From: Anoxybacillus tengchongensis
Lineage (GTDB): Bacteria; Bacillota; Bacilli; Bacillales; Anoxybacillaceae
Direction of reading: 5' to 3'
NCBI RefSeq assembly: GCF_014201585.1
Contig: NZ_JACHES010000002.1
Span: 248,001 to 312,000 of the forward strand
DNA: 64,000 nucleotides
Every line of letters starts with the position of its first letter. The first letter of the stretch is position 1. The translations under genes and the position numbers were made by a program. The notes beneath the pieces are model-generated. The model saw only the letters and a program-made list of their open reading frames with translations, was not told the DNA's origin and did no database searches. Of this stretch, positions 1 through 10,428 are shown piece by piece.

Positions 1-340
1 AGAAGCCTGCGCCAAGCAATACGGTAATGCCGAGCCAAAGTTGCATTTTTTTGAAGTCAAAATTGCGCATATGATGCATCGCATATACGCTCGTTAAGCT
101 GCTTGTTAGTAGTAACATCGTCGCTAAAAAGACGATTGGCATTTGGAACAATTCTTTTGCGGATGGACCGCCTGCTACAGAATCTTTCAGCGCTAAATAT
201 GTGGCGAAGAGAGAGGCGAATAATACCGTCTCTCCGCCGAGGAAAAACCAGAAACCTAAAAACTTATTTTTCCCTTCAAGGGTCGCTTTTTCAGGCTCTG
301 CCGGAAACGTCTCTGCCGTTAATTTTTCTTCCACATGCAT
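1..340 (-). CDS. ctaE: Cytochrome c oxidase subunit III (CtaE), 3' end outside window
   Basis: The reverse strand is open from an ATG at 338-340 to the window edge with no stop, so about the first 113 residues are present. The translation starts MHVEEKLTAETFPAEPEKAT and continues into hydrophobic segments containing FLGFWFFLGGE and FASLFATY, which is typical of subunit III of heme-copper oxidases. Its ATG overlaps the last base of the ctaD stop (TAATG), so translation of the two is probably coupled. It belongs to the ctaCDE cluster of a caa3-type terminal oxidase in the cytoplasmic membrane. The gene continues to the left of the window. Confidence 0.9.
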   Translation of the reverse strand, partial: MHVEEKLTAETFPAEPEKATLEGKNKFLGFWFFLGGETVLFASLFATYLALKDSVAGGPSAKELFQMPIVFLATMLLLTSSLTSVYAMHHMRNFDFKKMQLWLGITVLLGAGF

Positions 341-2208
341 TATGCCCCAGCCCCCTTCTTCTCTGCTTCCATCACTTCTTCTTTATGAATGTGGAAGCCG
401 TGGTCATCGATAATTGAACGGAAGAACATTGCACCGAGCGTAATAAGTAATCCGACGATGCCAACCGGTGTTCCCCACGCATGATCTTGATGGAACAAGA
501 AACCGAATGCCGCTACAAATAAGCCGAGCGAAATGACAAACGGTAAAATCGATGGATTCGGCATATGAATGTCACCAAGCGGTTCAGCTGGTGTTAATCC
601 TTTTTTGCCTTCCATTTTTTCAATCCAGTATGCGTCTAATCCACGCACAAGTGGCGTTTGCGCAAAGTTATATTCTGGCGCTGGTGAAGATACCGCCCAT
701 TCTAACGTGCGTCCATCTTCCCATGGATCGTTGCCAACGCGTTTTCCTTTTACGGTTGTAATAACAACGTTTGCTAATAGTACAATTGTACCTGCTGCCA
801 TGAAAAATGCACCAACAGTACTAATCATGTTTCCTGTTTCAAATCCTTGACCAGGCAAGAATGTGAATACGCGACGTGGCATACCCATTAGGCCAAGGAA
901 ATGTTGAATAAAGAACGTTAAATGGAATCCGATAAAGAACAGCCAGAATGTCACTTTTCCTAACTTTTCATCTAACATTTTACCGAACATTTTTGGCCAC
1001 CAATAGTGAGCCCCTGCGAGTAGTGCGAATACAACCCCACCGACGATAACGTAGTGGAAGTGAGCAACGACGAAATAGCTATCATGGTATTGATAGTCTG
1101 CCGCAGCTGTCGCATTCATAACTCCTGTCACTCCACCGATAACGAACGATGGAATGAACGCTACCGCATACATCATTGGCGTCGTAAAGCGAATGCTTCC
1201 GCCCCACATCGTAAATAACCAGTTGAAAATTTTAATTCCTGTTGGAACGGCAATCGCCATGGTTGCAACTGCGAAGATGGCGTTCGCAATTGGGCCTAAA
1301 CCAACAGTAAACATATGGTGCGCCCACACCATGAAGCCTAAAAATCCGATTAACACCGTCGCAAATACCATTGAAGAGTAACCGAATAAACGTTTGCGCG
1401 AGAACGTTGCGAAAATTTCTGAGAAAATACCGAACGCTGGCAATACGAGAATGTATACTTCTGGGTGACCGAAAATCCAGAATAAGTGCTCCCAAATGAT
1501 CGTATTTCCACCAAGCGCTGGGTCAAAGAAGTTTCCACCGAACAAACGGTCCATCATCATGAAAATTAAACCGACTGTTAATGGTGGGAACGCGAATAAA
1601 ATAAGCGCAGATGTAACAAACGTTGCCCATGTAAACATCGGCATGCGCATATATGTCATTCCTGGTGCACGCATATTAATGATTGTAACAAGGAAGTTAA
1701 TCCCACCAATTAACGTTCCGAGACCAGAAATTTGTAAGCCTAACACGTAAAAGTCAATGCCGTGGGTTGGTGATGCAAGTGATAACGACGCATACGATGT
1801 CCAACCTGCATCAGGTGCTCCCCCTAAAAACCACGATAAGTTTAAAAATACACCACCGAAGAAAAATAACCAAAATCCAAGCGAGTTTAAAAATGGGAAC
1901 GCTACGTCGCGTGCACCGATTTGAATCGGTACAACGGCGTTCATCATCGCAAACACGAGCGGCATCGCCGCAAGGAAAATCATCGTCGTTCCGTGCATCG
2001 TTAACACTTCATTGTAGAAACCTGCACTAATGAAGTCATTGTTTGGCACGGCGAGCTGAATGCGAATGATCATCGCTTCTAAACCACCGAGCAGGAAGAA
2101 AATTCCGCCGGCGATTAAGTACAAAATCGCAATCTTTTTATGGTCTACTGTTGTTAAGTAGTCCCAAATGACTGCGCCGACACCTTTTTTCCGAGCTAAC
2201 GTACTCAC
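340..2208 (-). CDS. ctaD: Cytochrome c oxidase subunit I (caa3 type)
   Basis: This 622-residue polytopic protein is the catalytic subunit that reduces oxygen and pumps protons. The heme-copper signatures are visible: HGTTMIF near residue 72, HPEVYI near 250, the HH pair in WAHHMFTVG, and SYFVVAHFHYV near 385, which carry the heme a, heme a3 and CuB histidine ligands. The length and the C-terminal extension with extra membrane segments fit Bacillus CtaD. It lies 29 bp downstream of ctaC on the same strand and overlaps ctaE by one base. No anomalies were seen. Confidence 0.97.
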   Translation of the reverse strand: MSTLARKKGVGAVIWDYLTTVDHKKIAILYLIAGGIFFLLGGLEAMIIRIQLAVPNNDFISAGFYNEVLTMHGTTMIFLAAMPLVFAMMNAVVPIQIGARDVAFPFLNSLGFWLFFFGGVFLNLSWFLGGAPDAGWTSYASLSLASPTHGIDFYVLGLQISGLGTLIGGINFLVTIINMRAPGMTYMRMPMFTWATFVTSALILFAFPPLTVGLIFMMMDRLFGGNFFDPALGGNTIIWEHLFWIFGHPEVYILVLPAFGIFSEIFATFSRKRLFGYSSMVFATVLIGFLGFMVWAHHMFTVGLGPIANAIFAVATMAIAVPTGIKIFNWLFTMWGGSIRFTTPMMYAVAFIPSFVIGGVTGVMNATAAADYQYHDSYFVVAHFHYVIVGGVVFALLAGAHYWWPKMFGKMLDEKLGKVTFWLFFIGFHLTFFIQHFLGLMGMPRRVFTFLPGQGFETGNMISTVGAFFMAAGTIVLLANVVITTVKGKRVGNDPWEDGRTLEWAVSSPAPEYNFAQTPLVRGLDAYWIEKMEGKKGLTPAEPLGDIHMPNPSILPFVISLGLFVAAFGFLFHQDHAWGTPVGIVGLLITLGAMFFRSIIDDHGFHIHKEEVMEAEKKGAGA

Positions 2209-2237
2209 AGTTTAACCTCCCTTTATCGATAATCCCC

Positions 2238-3302
2238 TTACTGAACAGATAATGTCATTAAGTATTTTGTTAATGCTTCAAGCTCTTCATCAGACAATGC
2301 TGGGTAAGTACCTGTCATTTTGTTGCCTGGTTTAATTTTCTCTGGATCTTTTAACCAAGCTTTTAAGTTTTCTTCATTATGTTCTAAAATGCCAGCAATA
2401 CGCGAACGATCTGCAAAGCCCGCTAAGTTAGGCGCAAGGCGTGCTTGCTCTGGACGACCATCAACCGGTGTCACCGCGTGACAGCCAATACAGCTTTTGT
2501 TAAAAATTTCTTCCCCTTGCTTCACAACAGGATCTGTTGAAGCAACAGGTTTTGCATTTTTCATTTTTTCTACCCATTGATCAAACTCAGCGCGAGGAAG
2601 CGCCTTCACTTTAAAGTCCATTAAAGCGTGTGACGGACCGCAAAGCTCCGCACATTTTCCGTAAAATAGACGTCCTGCCTCTTCGGCACGTTTGTCATCA
2701 AATGTGAGGAAAAATTGGTTTGTGTTATCTGTATTTGTATCCATTTTTCCTCCAACCGCAGGTACCCAGAACGAGTGTTTGACGTCAGATGCTTTTAAGT
2801 TGAAATATACACGCTCACCTGTTGGGACAACTAAATCTTGGCTTGTAATAATGCCGTAGTCTGGGTACTCAAACTCCCACCAGTATAGGTTTGCGCGAAC
2901 ATTCACGACAACGACGTCGCGTTCTTTTTTGTTCATCGGTTTTACATCCGCTAGTTTAAACGTGTATAAAACCGTTGGAACAGCTAAGATGATAAGTAAA
3001 ATAATCGGAATAACTGTCCAAATAATTTCAAGCGTATGGCTTCCTTCCACTTGTTTTGGAATTTTGTTTTCTTCCCCTTTACGACGGCGGAAGCGAGTCA
3101 CAACGTAAAGGAAAATGATTGTTACAACCGCAATGACGATGACCATGATGGCCGTGCTGAGCAGCATAAGCTTGTACTGCATATCAGCTACTTCTCCCGC
3201 TGGTTGAAGCGTCGACAAAAACGGCTTACCGCAACCAGCTAGCAAAAGCGCCATGGCGGATACGAGAGAAACCAAGCGCCAATTTCGTAGCCACTTCTTC
3301 AT
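2238..3302 (-). CDS. ctaC: Cytochrome c oxidase subunit II with fused cytochrome c domain
   Basis: The 354-residue protein begins with a lipoprotein signal peptide (LLLAGC, Cys24). Two transmembrane helices follow near residues 48-70 and 90-112, then a periplasmic cupredoxin domain with the CuA motif CAELCGPSHALM. A C-terminal class I cytochrome c domain carries CIGCH near residue 273. That fusion is what defines the caa3 oxidases. It accepts electrons from cytochrome c and passes them to CtaD. An inverted repeat at 3352-3377 lies between ctaB and this gene and may separate their transcripts. Confidence 0.97.
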   Translation of the reverse strand: MKKWLRNWRLVSLVSAMALLLAGCGKPFLSTLQPAGEVADMQYKLMLLSTAIMVIVIAVVTIIFLYVVTRFRRRKGEENKIPKQVEGSHTLEIIWTVIPIILLIILAVPTVLYTFKLADVKPMNKKERDVVVVNVRANLYWWEFEYPDYGIITSQDLVVPTGERVYFNLKASDVKHSFWVPAVGGKMDTNTDNTNQFFLTFDDKRAEEAGRLFYGKCAELCGPSHALMDFKVKALPRAEFDQWVEKMKNAKPVASTDPVVKQGEEIFNKSCIGCHAVTPVDGRPEQARLAPNLAGFADRSRIAGILEHNEENLKAWLKDPEKIKPGNKMTGTYPALSDEELEALTKYLMTLSVQ

Positions 3303-3389
3303 AGCCTAATCAAACCCCTCTTTCGATTATGAAATAAAGTGAAATATATACATTCTTTCTTTACAAAAAGAAAGAATTGTAAACCTTTT

Positions 3390-4295
3390 TTAATCAATTG
3401 TAACGATAACCATGGTGACGAATAAAATGGTCAAATAGTTTAATGAATAAATGAACATCCATTTCGCCCATTTCATATCGTCTTTCATTTTAAAGCCCGC
3501 TAATCCAAGCGCTAGCCAACCGACGTTTAACAACGTCGCAATGACTAAAAACGGAACACCTAACGAAAATAAGTAAAATGGAAGTGGTAAAAGCGCCACA
3601 ATCCAAATGACGATTTGTCGTTTTGTCACCGCAAAACCGTGAACGACAGGGAGCATCGGAATGCCCGCTGCACGATATTCTTCACATCGCTTCATCGCTA
3701 GCGCCAAAAAGTGTGGCGGCTGCCATAAAAACATAAGCAAAAACAAAATAATTGGAACGACGTGGAACGTGTCATCAACTGCCGTCCAACCAATAACTGG
3801 CGGAACTGCACCAGAAATGCTTCCGATGACGGTATTAAACGTATTGCTTCGCTTAGACCACATCGTGTATAAAAAGACGTACGTCACAACACCAATCAGT
3901 CCAACGACTGCAGCAGTGACGGTTGTCATGAGCAAACTAAGCGTGCCAATAGCGACAAGAAGGATGCCGAACCAAAGCACGCGCTTCGGCTCTACACTTC
4001 CGCTTACTGTTGGACGACTTTTCGTCCGCTCCATTAAATGATCAATATCGCGATCGATAAAATTATTTAATGCGCACGAACCTGCAATGACGAGCGCAGA
4101 TCCAACGAGCGCGAAAAATACAATATGCAAATTGCTTAAAAATCCTTTTCCCGTAAAATGAAAAGCTAACCAAAGTCCTGTAAATGTCGTAATTAAATTG
4201 GAGTTGACGATGCCAATTTTTACGACCGAAAGCACGTCTTTTAAAACACCTGATTGTATTTTTGTTGTTTTTACATCTTCGACTACATCCGCCAT
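3390..4295 (-). CDS. ctaB: Protoheme IX farnesyltransferase (heme O synthase)
   Basis: This 301-residue integral membrane prenyltransferase of the UbiA superfamily adds a farnesyl group to heme B to make heme O. The prenyl-diphosphate/magnesium motif [19 protein letters not shown] lies near residues 77-95, and a second acidic-aromatic region, [17 protein letters not shown], lies near residue 185. Its product is the substrate of the divergently encoded CtaA. It is transcribed towards ctaC with an 87-bp gap, and its 5' end faces the shared regulatory region with ctaA. Confidence 0.95.
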   Translation of the reverse strand: MADVVEDVKTTKIQSGVLKDVLSVVKIGIVNSNLITTFTGLWLAFHFTGKGFLSNLHIVFFALVGSALVIAGSCALNNFIDRDIDHLMERTKSRPTVSGSVEPKRVLWFGILLVAIGTLSLLMTTVTAAVVGLIGVVTYVFLYTMWSKRSNTFNTVIGSISGAVPPVIGWTAVDDTFHVVPIILFLLMFLWQPPHFLALAMKRCEEYRAAGIPMLPVVHGFAVTKRQIVIWIVALLPLPFYLFSLGVPFLVIATLLNVGWLALGLAGFKMKDDMKWAKWMFIYSLNYLTILFVTMVIVTID

Positions 4296-4673
4296 GTGCC
4301 GCCACTCCTCTCTTATGCCTTTGAAGGCGTTTCCATTATATACACGATAACGATATGTCGTCTCTGTATATTAAAGCACATTTCTTCGTCAATTTGTGAA
4401 CTTTTTTTGTCTTAATTGTGTCGAATTTGTGTCAAAGCGAGATTGCTACGATGAAAACATTGAAAAATAACTGCACTTATATTTCTAGCAAACTCCATAC
4501 AAATATTCAACTACATTTGTCACGTTTGCTATATTGTAAAATAATAAAACTTTGCGCTTTTCGACATTTTCCGCTAATATGAGAGTAGAATTTTTCACAC
4601 GTATTTCACATTTATTATACAGTTTTTACTAGACATTGGCTATATAAAATTTTACGTTAAGGAAGTGAATACA
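4296..4673. promoter_or_regulatory. ctaB-ctaA divergent control region with ResD-like half-sites
   Basis: This gene-free AT-rich region separates two divergent heme A genes. TTGTG-type half-sites stand at 4394 (TTGTGAA), 4416 (TTGTGTC) and 4427 (TTGTGTC), spaced 22 and 11 bp. The first is followed by CTT then TTTT, close to the remembered ResD consensus TTGTGAA-N3-TTTT. Two TTTCACA copies (TGTGAAA on the other strand) lie at 4593-4599 and 4604-4610, again 11 bp apart, just upstream of ctaA. In B. subtilis the ctaA promoter is activated by ResD. Binding here is inferred from the motifs only. Confidence 0.6.
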
Positions 4674-5621
4674 TTGCGACGGCTTTTGAAATGGTTTGCG
4701 GTAGCGACAACAATCGGCATGCTTTTCGTTTTAATTGGTGGAGCGCTTGTGACAAAAACAGGATCAGGGATGGGTTGTGGACGTTCGTGGCCGCTTTGTC
4801 ACGGACAGCTTATTCCATCCAATATTACAGCAGAGTTGTTGATTGAATTAAGCCACCGTGTCGTCTCCGGCGTCGTCGGGTTGATGGTGCTCATTTTATC
4901 GATTTGGGCATGGAAAGCGATCGGTCATATTCGCGAAACGAAATTTTTAGCGATCATTTCGTTTGTGTTTCTCGTCTTACAAGGGCTGATCGGGGCCGCT
5001 GCGGTCGTGTGGGGACAATCGGACGTTGTGCTGGCGCTTCACTTTGGTATTTCGTTAATTTCATTTGCGGCCGTCTTTTTATTGACGTTGTTTATTTTTG
5101 AAGTCGATAAAAAATTTGATGTTGCATCTGTTGTGCTTGATCGCAAGATGAAATTTCATATTTATGGCATTATTTCTTATTGCTATATCGTCGTATACAC
5201 AGGAGCGCTCGTTCGTCATAAACAAGCGAGTTTAGCGTGCCCGAGCTGGCCGTTTTGCGCGCAAACGCGCATATTCCCGACGCAACTACATGAATGGGTA
5301 CAAATGGGGCACCGTTTAGCCGCAGGGTTATTATTTGTTTGGATTTTAATAGCAACGATTGATGCAATGAAACGATATAAACGACAACCGATTATATATT
5401 GGGGTTGGCTGATTGCGCTTATTCTCGTCAGCTGCCAAGTCGCCACAGGAGCGCTCGTCGTTTTTACAGAATTGAATTTATACGTCGCCTTAGCTCATGC
5501 GTTTTTCATTTCATGTTTGTTCGGCGTGTTAAGTTACTTTGTGCTACTGGCAACGCGCAGTAAAAAAGAAAAGGAAGCGCGACATGAATCGAACGTCATT
5601 CCATCTGCCGTATTAAAATAA
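4674..5621 (+). CDS. ctaA: Heme A synthase
   Basis: This is a polytopic protein of about 315 residues that oxidises the C8 methyl group of heme O to form heme A. The family marks [41 protein letters not shown] and MGHRLAAG carry the conserved heme-ligand histidines and cysteine pairs in two homologous halves. I choose the TTG at 4674 because the ribosome site AAGGAAGTG sits just before it. The GTG at 4665 lies inside that site, and Bacillus CtaA proteins start at about the chosen point. It ends in a bidirectional terminator shared with pycA. Confidence 0.93.
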   Translation: MRRLLKWFAVATTIGMLFVLIGGALVTKTGSGMGCGRSWPLCHGQLIPSNITAELLIELSHRVVSGVVGLMVLILSIWAWKAIGHIRETKFLAIISFVFLVLQGLIGAAAVVWGQSDVVLALHFGISLISFAAVFLLTLFIFEVDKKFDVASVVLDRKMKFHIYGIISYCYIVVYTGALVRHKQASLACPSWPFCAQTRIFPTQLHEWVQMGHRLAAGLLFVWILIATIDAMKRYKRQPIIYWGWLIALILVSCQVATGALVVFTELNLYVALAHAFFISCLFGVLSYFVLLATRSKKEKEARHESNVIPSAVLK

Positions 5622-5647
5622 AAGAACGAGGGATCCCTCGTTCTTTT
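5620..5647. terminator. Bidirectional terminator between ctaA and pycA
   Basis: A perfect 28-bp palindrome, AAAAGAACGAGGGATC and its complement, with A/T runs at both ends. It overlaps the stop codons of both convergent genes and can terminate both transcripts. Confidence 0.92.
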
Positions 5648-8600
5648 ATTTTTCGGCTAATTCAATTAATAAATCTCCCGTTTGAATCGCGTCGCCACCT
5701 TTGACATAAATATCTTTGACAACGCCTGAAAACGGTGCTTGAACAGTCGTTTCCATTTTCATCGCTTCTGTAATCATTAAATGGTCGCCTTTTTTCACTT
5801 TTTCTCCTTTTTCCACAAGCACTTTTACCACTGTTCCTGGCATCGTCGCAGCAATATGGTTCGGATTGTTACGATCTGCTTTCACACGTGCGACAATCGT
5901 CGTTTTAATGCTTTCGTCTTTCACGACAATTTCGCGCGGCTGACCGTTTAGTTCGAAGTAAACAACTCTCGTCCCGTCTGCTTGTGGCTGACCGATTGCA
6001 ACGAGCTTGACGATTAATGTTTTTCCTTTTTCAATTTCGATTTCAATTTCTTCACCGAGACGCATGCCGTATAAGAATGTTGGCGTATCTAAAACAGATA
6101 CGTCACCGAACTGTTCAACGGTACGCGCATATTCGACAAATACTTTCGGATAAAGCGCGTAAGCTAACACATCGTAGTCAGTCACTTCATGCTGAATGAG
6201 ATGGTACAGTTCTTCTCTTAACTTTTCAAAGTCGACCGGCTCTAATAGCTCGCCCGGACGGACGGTAATTGGTTCGCGCCCTTTTAAAATAATACGTTGC
6301 AATGTTTCAGGGAATCCGCCATGCGGTTGACCGAGATAGCCTTCAAATAGCTCAACAACGGAATCAGGGAAGTCAAGCGTGTCCCCGCGTTCGTAAATGT
6401 CTTGTTCTGTTAAATTGTTTTGTACCATATATAGCGCCATATCACCAACGACTTTCGATGATGGCGTCACTTTTACGATGTCGCCAAATAAATCGTTGAC
6501 ACGACGATACATTTCTTTTACTTCATCCCAACGATCTCCTAAGCCGACTGCTTTTGCTTGTTGTTGTAAGTTGCTATATTGTCCGCCCGGCATTTCGTGC
6601 ATATATACTTCCGTATGCGGCGCGTTCATGCCGCTTTCAAAGTCCGCATAATATTGGCGCACATCTTCCCAATAACGCGATAATTTTTCAAGCGATGCAA
6701 TATCCACTTCTGGCGCACGCTCGGTTCCTTCTAGCGCATAATAAAGCGTATTGGCGCTCGGTTGTGACGTTAAACCAGCCATGGAGCTAACCGCGACGTC
6801 TACAATATCTACCCCTGCTTCAATCGCTTTCGCATACGTATAAATGCCGTTGCCGCTTGTGTCGTGCGTATGCAAATGAATCGGGATATCGACGACTTCT
6901 TTTAAAGCGGAAATAAACGTATACGCGGCTTGTGGCTTTAATAGCCCCGCCATATCTTTAATCGCTAAAATGTGCGCGCCTGCTTGTTCGAGCTCTTTCG
7001 CTAAGTTTTTATAGTAGTCGAGATTGTATTTTGTGCGCGCTGGATCGAAAATATCGCCCGTATAACAAATAGCTGCCTCCGCTACTTTTCCAGATTGACG
7101 TACTGCATCGATTGCAACCGTCATTCCTTTCACCCAGTTTAAACTATCGAAAATGCGGAATACGTCAATGCCTGCTTCAGCTGATTTTGCAACGAACTCA
7201 CGAATGACGTTATCTGGATAGTTTTTATATCCGACAGCATTCGAGGCGCGAAGCAACATTTGAAACAAGACGTTTGGAATTTTTTCGCGCAATTGAATGA
7301 GGCGCTCCCATGGATCTTCTTTTAAGAAGCGATATGCGACGTCAAACGTCGCTCCGCCCCACATTTCCATCGAAAACAACTGCGGCCATAAACGCGCCGT
7401 TGGTTCCGCGATGCGCATCAAGTCGTTTGTGCGCACGCGCGTCGCTAAAAGCGATTGATGGGCATCACGAAACGTCGTATCCGTTAGCAACACACGATTT
7501 TGCTCTTTAATCCATTGAACAAGTCCGTCTGCTCCACGCTCATCTAAAATTTGTTTCGTTCCTTTTGGCATCGGTTCGATATAGTTTATTTTCGGAATGC
7601 GCGGTGGATCAAATACGGGCTTTTTCTTTTTTCCGATGCCTGGAAATCCATTTACGGTGACCGTTCCGATATATGATAACAGTTTCGTCCCACGGTCTTT
7701 TCGTTTCGGGAAAATAAAGAGCTCCGGTGTCGTATCAATAAACGATGTATCATATTCCCCTGTTAAAAATTTCGGATGTTGGACGACGTTTTCTAAAAAC
7801 GGGATGTTCGTTTTAATGCCGCGAATACGAAACTCACGCAAGTTGCGTAACATTTTCGCCGCTGCTTGTTCAAACGTTAACGCCCACGTCGTCACTTTCA
7901 CTAATAGCGAATCGTAATACGGTGTAATGACTGCTCCTTGGAAACTATTACCTGCATCTAAGCGAACGCCGAAGCCACCGCCTGAGCGGTATGCCATAAT
8001 TTTCCCAGTGTCTGGCATAAAGTGATTTAGCGGATCTTCTGTTGTGACGCGCGACTGAATCGCATATCCGTGCACATGAATATGTTCTTGTTTCGGGATG
8101 CCAACTTTTTCGCTATGTAGCGCATGACCTTCCGCAATTAAAATTTGCGATTGGACAATATCGATGCCCGTAATCATTTCAGTAATGGTATGCTCGACTT
8201 GAATGCGCGGATTGACTTCAATAAAGTAAAACTTATCTCCAGAAACGAGAAACTCGACCGTTCCTGCGTTGACGTATTGCACGTTTTTCATAAGTTTGAC
8301 TGCCGCTTCACAAATTTCTTCGCGAAGCTCCTTAGAAAGCGATACACTCGGCGCCACTTCGACCACTTTTTGATGGCGACGTTGTACGGAACAATCACGG
8401 TCGTATAGATGAACGATGTTGCCGTATGCATCGCCTAAAATTTGCACTTCAATATGTTTTGGATTTTCAATTAATTTCTCGACATATACGTCATCGCTAC
8501 CGAAGGCTGCTTTCGCTTCCGATTTCGCGCGCTCGTATGCTTCTTTTACTTCGGATTGCGAACGAACGATGCGCATCCCGCGACCGCCGCCACCTAATGC

Positions 8601-9086
8601 CGCTTTAATGATCATCGGATAACCGTATGTCTCACCGAAGCGCACGACGTCCTCCAAGCTTTGCACAGGGCCATCGCTTCCCGGAATGACTGGAATGTCC
8701 GCTTGTTTCGCTTGGTGACGCGCTTTTACTTTATCGCCAAACATATCTAAATGCTCTTGGCGTGGACCGATAAAAATGATGCCTTCTTCTTCGCATCGTT
8801 TCGCAAATTCGATGTTTTCCGATAAAAAGCCGTATCCTGGATGAATCGCGTCGACATCATGCATTTTTGCGATTTCAATAATGCCTTCAATGTCTAAATA
8901 CGCTTCAATCGGTTTTTTTCCTTCCCCGACTAAATACGCTTCATCTGCCTTATAGCGATGGTACGATCCTGCGTCTTCGCGCGAATAAATCGCAACGGTG
9001 CGAATGCCAAGCTCGTTGCATGCACGAAAGACGCGAATCGCAATTTCTCCACGGTTTGCGACAAGTACTTTTTGAATACGCCTCAT
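5646..9086 (-). CDS. pycA: Pyruvate carboxylase
   Basis: This 1146-residue multidomain enzyme converts pyruvate, bicarbonate and ATP to oxaloacetate. In order: a biotin carboxylase/ATP-grasp domain (residues 1-450, with GGGGRGMRIVR near 165 and FIEVNPRIQVEHT near 290), a carboxyltransferase TIM barrel (about 530-830, starting TDTTFRDAHQSLLATR), an allosteric/PC tetramerisation linker, and a C-terminal biotinyl domain with the biotin-acceptor lysine in EAMKMET. Full length. It follows ftsW on the same strand with a 64-bp gap. Pyruvate carboxylase is a known target of c-di-AMP, directly in Listeria and through DarB in B. subtilis, and a darB homologue is also in this window. Confidence 0.98.
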   Translation of the reverse strand: MRRIQKVLVANRGEIAIRVFRACNELGIRTVAIYSREDAGSYHRYKADEAYLVGEGKKPIEAYLDIEGIIEIAKMHDVDAIHPGYGFLSENIEFAKRCEEEGIIFIGPRQEHLDMFGDKVKARHQAKQADIPVIPGSDGPVQSLEDVVRFGETYGYPMIIKAALGGGGRGMRIVRSQSEVKEAYERAKSEAKAAFGSDDVYVEKLIENPKHIEVQILGDAYGNIVHLYDRDCSVQRRHQKVVEVAPSVSLSKELREEICEAAVKLMKNVQYVNAGTVEFLVSGDKFYFIEVNPRIQVEHTITEMITGIDIVQSQILIAEGHALHSEKVGIPKQEHIHVHGYAIQSRVTTEDPLNHFMPDTGKIMAYRSGGGFGVRLDAGNSFQGAVITPYYDSLLVKVTTWALTFEQAAAKMLRNLREFRIRGIKTNIPFLENVVQHPKFLTGEYDTSFIDTTPELFIFPKRKDRGTKLLSYIGTVTVNGFPGIGKKKKPVFDPPRIPKINYIEPMPKGTKQILDERGADGLVQWIKEQNRVLLTDTTFRDAHQSLLATRVRTNDLMRIAEPTARLWPQLFSMEMWGGATFDVAYRFLKEDPWERLIQLREKIPNVLFQMLLRASNAVGYKNYPDNVIREFVAKSAEAGIDVFRIFDSLNWVKGMTVAIDAVRQSGKVAEAAICYTGDIFDPARTKYNLDYYKNLAKELEQAGAHILAIKDMAGLLKPQAAYTFISALKEVVDIPIHLHTHDTSGNGIYTYAKAIEAGVDIVDVAVSSMAGLTSQPSANTLYYALEGTERAPEVDIASLEKLSRYWEDVRQYYADFESGMNAPHTEVYMHEMPGGQYSNLQQQAKAVGLGDRWDEVKEMYRRVNDLFGDIVKVTPSSKVVGDMALYMVQNNLTEQDIYERGDTLDFPDSVVELFEGYLGQPHGGFPETLQRIILKGREPITVRPGELLEPVDFEKLREELYHLIQHEVTDYDVLAYALYPKVFVEYARTVEQFGDVSVLDTPTFLYGMRLGEEIEIEIEKGKTLIVKLVAIGQPQADGTRVVYFELNGQPREIVVKDESIKTTIVARVKADRNNPNHIAATMPGTVVKVLVEKGEKVKKGDHLMITEAMKMETTVQAPFSGVVKDIYVKGGDAIQTGDLLIELAEK

Positions 9087-9150
9087 ATGTGATCCTCCCC
9101 CTATTCTTCATATAAAAACTATAACGAATTTTCTGTATTTGTAAATAGGA

Positions 9151-10344
9151 TTACGAAAAAGAAATATGATTTTTTTGAATATTGCTTTTTTCATTTTTAT
9201 GCTTTTCGTAGTTTGTCACTGCAGAAATGTTCGCTAATACGCCGACAGACATCATAAGTAAAACGAGCGATGAGCCGCCGTAGCTCACAAACGGCAAAGT
9301 GACACCTGTAAGTGGAATCATTCCTGAAATTCCACCGAGGTTGATAAATGCTTGAAAGCCAATCATCGTCGAAATGCCAATCGCTAATAAACTGCCAAAC
9401 GCATCGTGGCATTTTCTTGCAATAGAAAAACCACGCAAGACGATAAACGATAATAAAAGAAGGACGAATGAAACACCAAATAAGCCAAGTTCTTCGGCAA
9501 TGACCGCCATAATAAAGTCCGTATGCGCTTCCGGCAAATAACCGTACTTTTGAATGCCTTGTCCAAGTCCTAGCCCTTTTAAGCCTCCGTTTGCGATCGC
9601 AAAGTACGAGTTAATGAGCTGGTATCCTTCTTTTTGAGGATATGCAAATGGATCGAGAAAACTGTAAATACGCGCCATGCGTACTTTGGTGAAAACTTTA
9701 TCATATATAAACGGACCGGAAACAAGCACGACAAGACTAGCAATCAAGCCGAACAATAACAACTGTTTCATTAATAGCCGTTTGCTGGCGGCAGAAGAGA
9801 AGATAATCGCTGCGCAAATGAACGCGATAATGATCATCGTTCCAACGTCTGGCTGCAAGAAAATAAGCAAGCAAATGAACAACATATAATAAACGGGAAA
9901 GAGCACGTCTTGCGGGGAAGTTTGCAATTTTTTTTGTTTGTTTGCTAGCACCCCGCTTAAATATACAATTAAGCCGATTTTCGCAAATTCAGCTGGCTGA
10001 ATGTTAATAGGTCCGATTTTAATCCAGCTTGTGGCATTGTTTGCTGTATGTCCAAACAAAAGGACATAAATGAGCGGCAAAGGCATGGCAAAAAAAACAA
10101 ATTGCAAAAACTTTTTGCGCGCATAATGTTTATACGGAACAAATGCAAGGAATAAAAACATACATGTTCCGATGATCCACGCCCATTTTTGTTTTTGGAA
10201 AAAATAATCGCTCGCCGTATGGAAACGAGTGACTGCTGTAATCATGCTCGCGCTATATACCATGATAAGCCCAAACAGCGATAATAAAAATACAGCGATG
10301 ATTAACGGATAATCATGATATTTCATAAACGTTTTCAAGCGCAT
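9151..10344 (-). CDS. ftsW: FtsW-type peptidoglycan glycosyltransferase
   Basis: This SEDS-family membrane protein of about 397 residues and ten transmembrane segments polymerises lipid II at the division septum. Family motifs seen are GLIMVYSAS near the N-terminus, GPINIQPAEFAKIGLIVYLSG, and the C-terminal PLTGVTLPFVSYGGSS. I prefer the ATG at 10344 because AAGGAAG lies 9 bp upstream; a longer form starting with GTG at 10365 is possible. RodA and SpoVE are close relatives, but the position between ylaN and pycA matches ftsW of B. subtilis. Confidence 0.92.
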   Translation of the reverse strand: MRLKTFMKYHDYPLIIAVFLLSLFGLIMVYSASMITAVTRFHTASDYFFQKQKWAWIIGTCMFLFLAFVPYKHYARKKFLQFVFFAMPLPLIYVLLFGHTANNATSWIKIGPINIQPAEFAKIGLIVYLSGVLANKQKKLQTSPQDVLFPVYYMLFICLLIFLQPDVGTMIIIAFICAAIIFSSAASKRLLMKQLLLFGLIASLVVLVSGPFIYDKVFTKVRMARIYSFLDPFAYPQKEGYQLINSYFAIANGGLKGLGLGQGIQKYGYLPEAHTDFIMAVIAEELGLFGVSFVLLLLSFIVLRGFSIARKCHDAFGSLLAIGISTMIGFQAFINLGGISGMIPLTGVTLPFVSYGGSSLVLLMMSVGVLANISAVTNYEKHKNEKSNIQKNHISFS

Positions 10345-10398
10345 CTGACCCATCTTCCTTTTCACTGTCTTATTTGCATTGTACTATAAAACAGAAAA

Positions 10399-10428
10399 AA
10401 CCCAAACGAAATTCGTTTGAGTTTTTGT
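10399..10428 (-). terminator. Terminator of ylaN
   Basis: An inverted repeat CAAACGAA/TTCGTTTG embedded in AAAAACT and GGGTTTTTT runs directly follows the ylaN stop on the reverse strand. Confidence 0.8.

Noticed and set aside
7597-7917. Forward-strand frame of 106 codons inside pycA
   Set aside because: Antisense shadow of a conserved coding region; no ribosome site or family resemblance.
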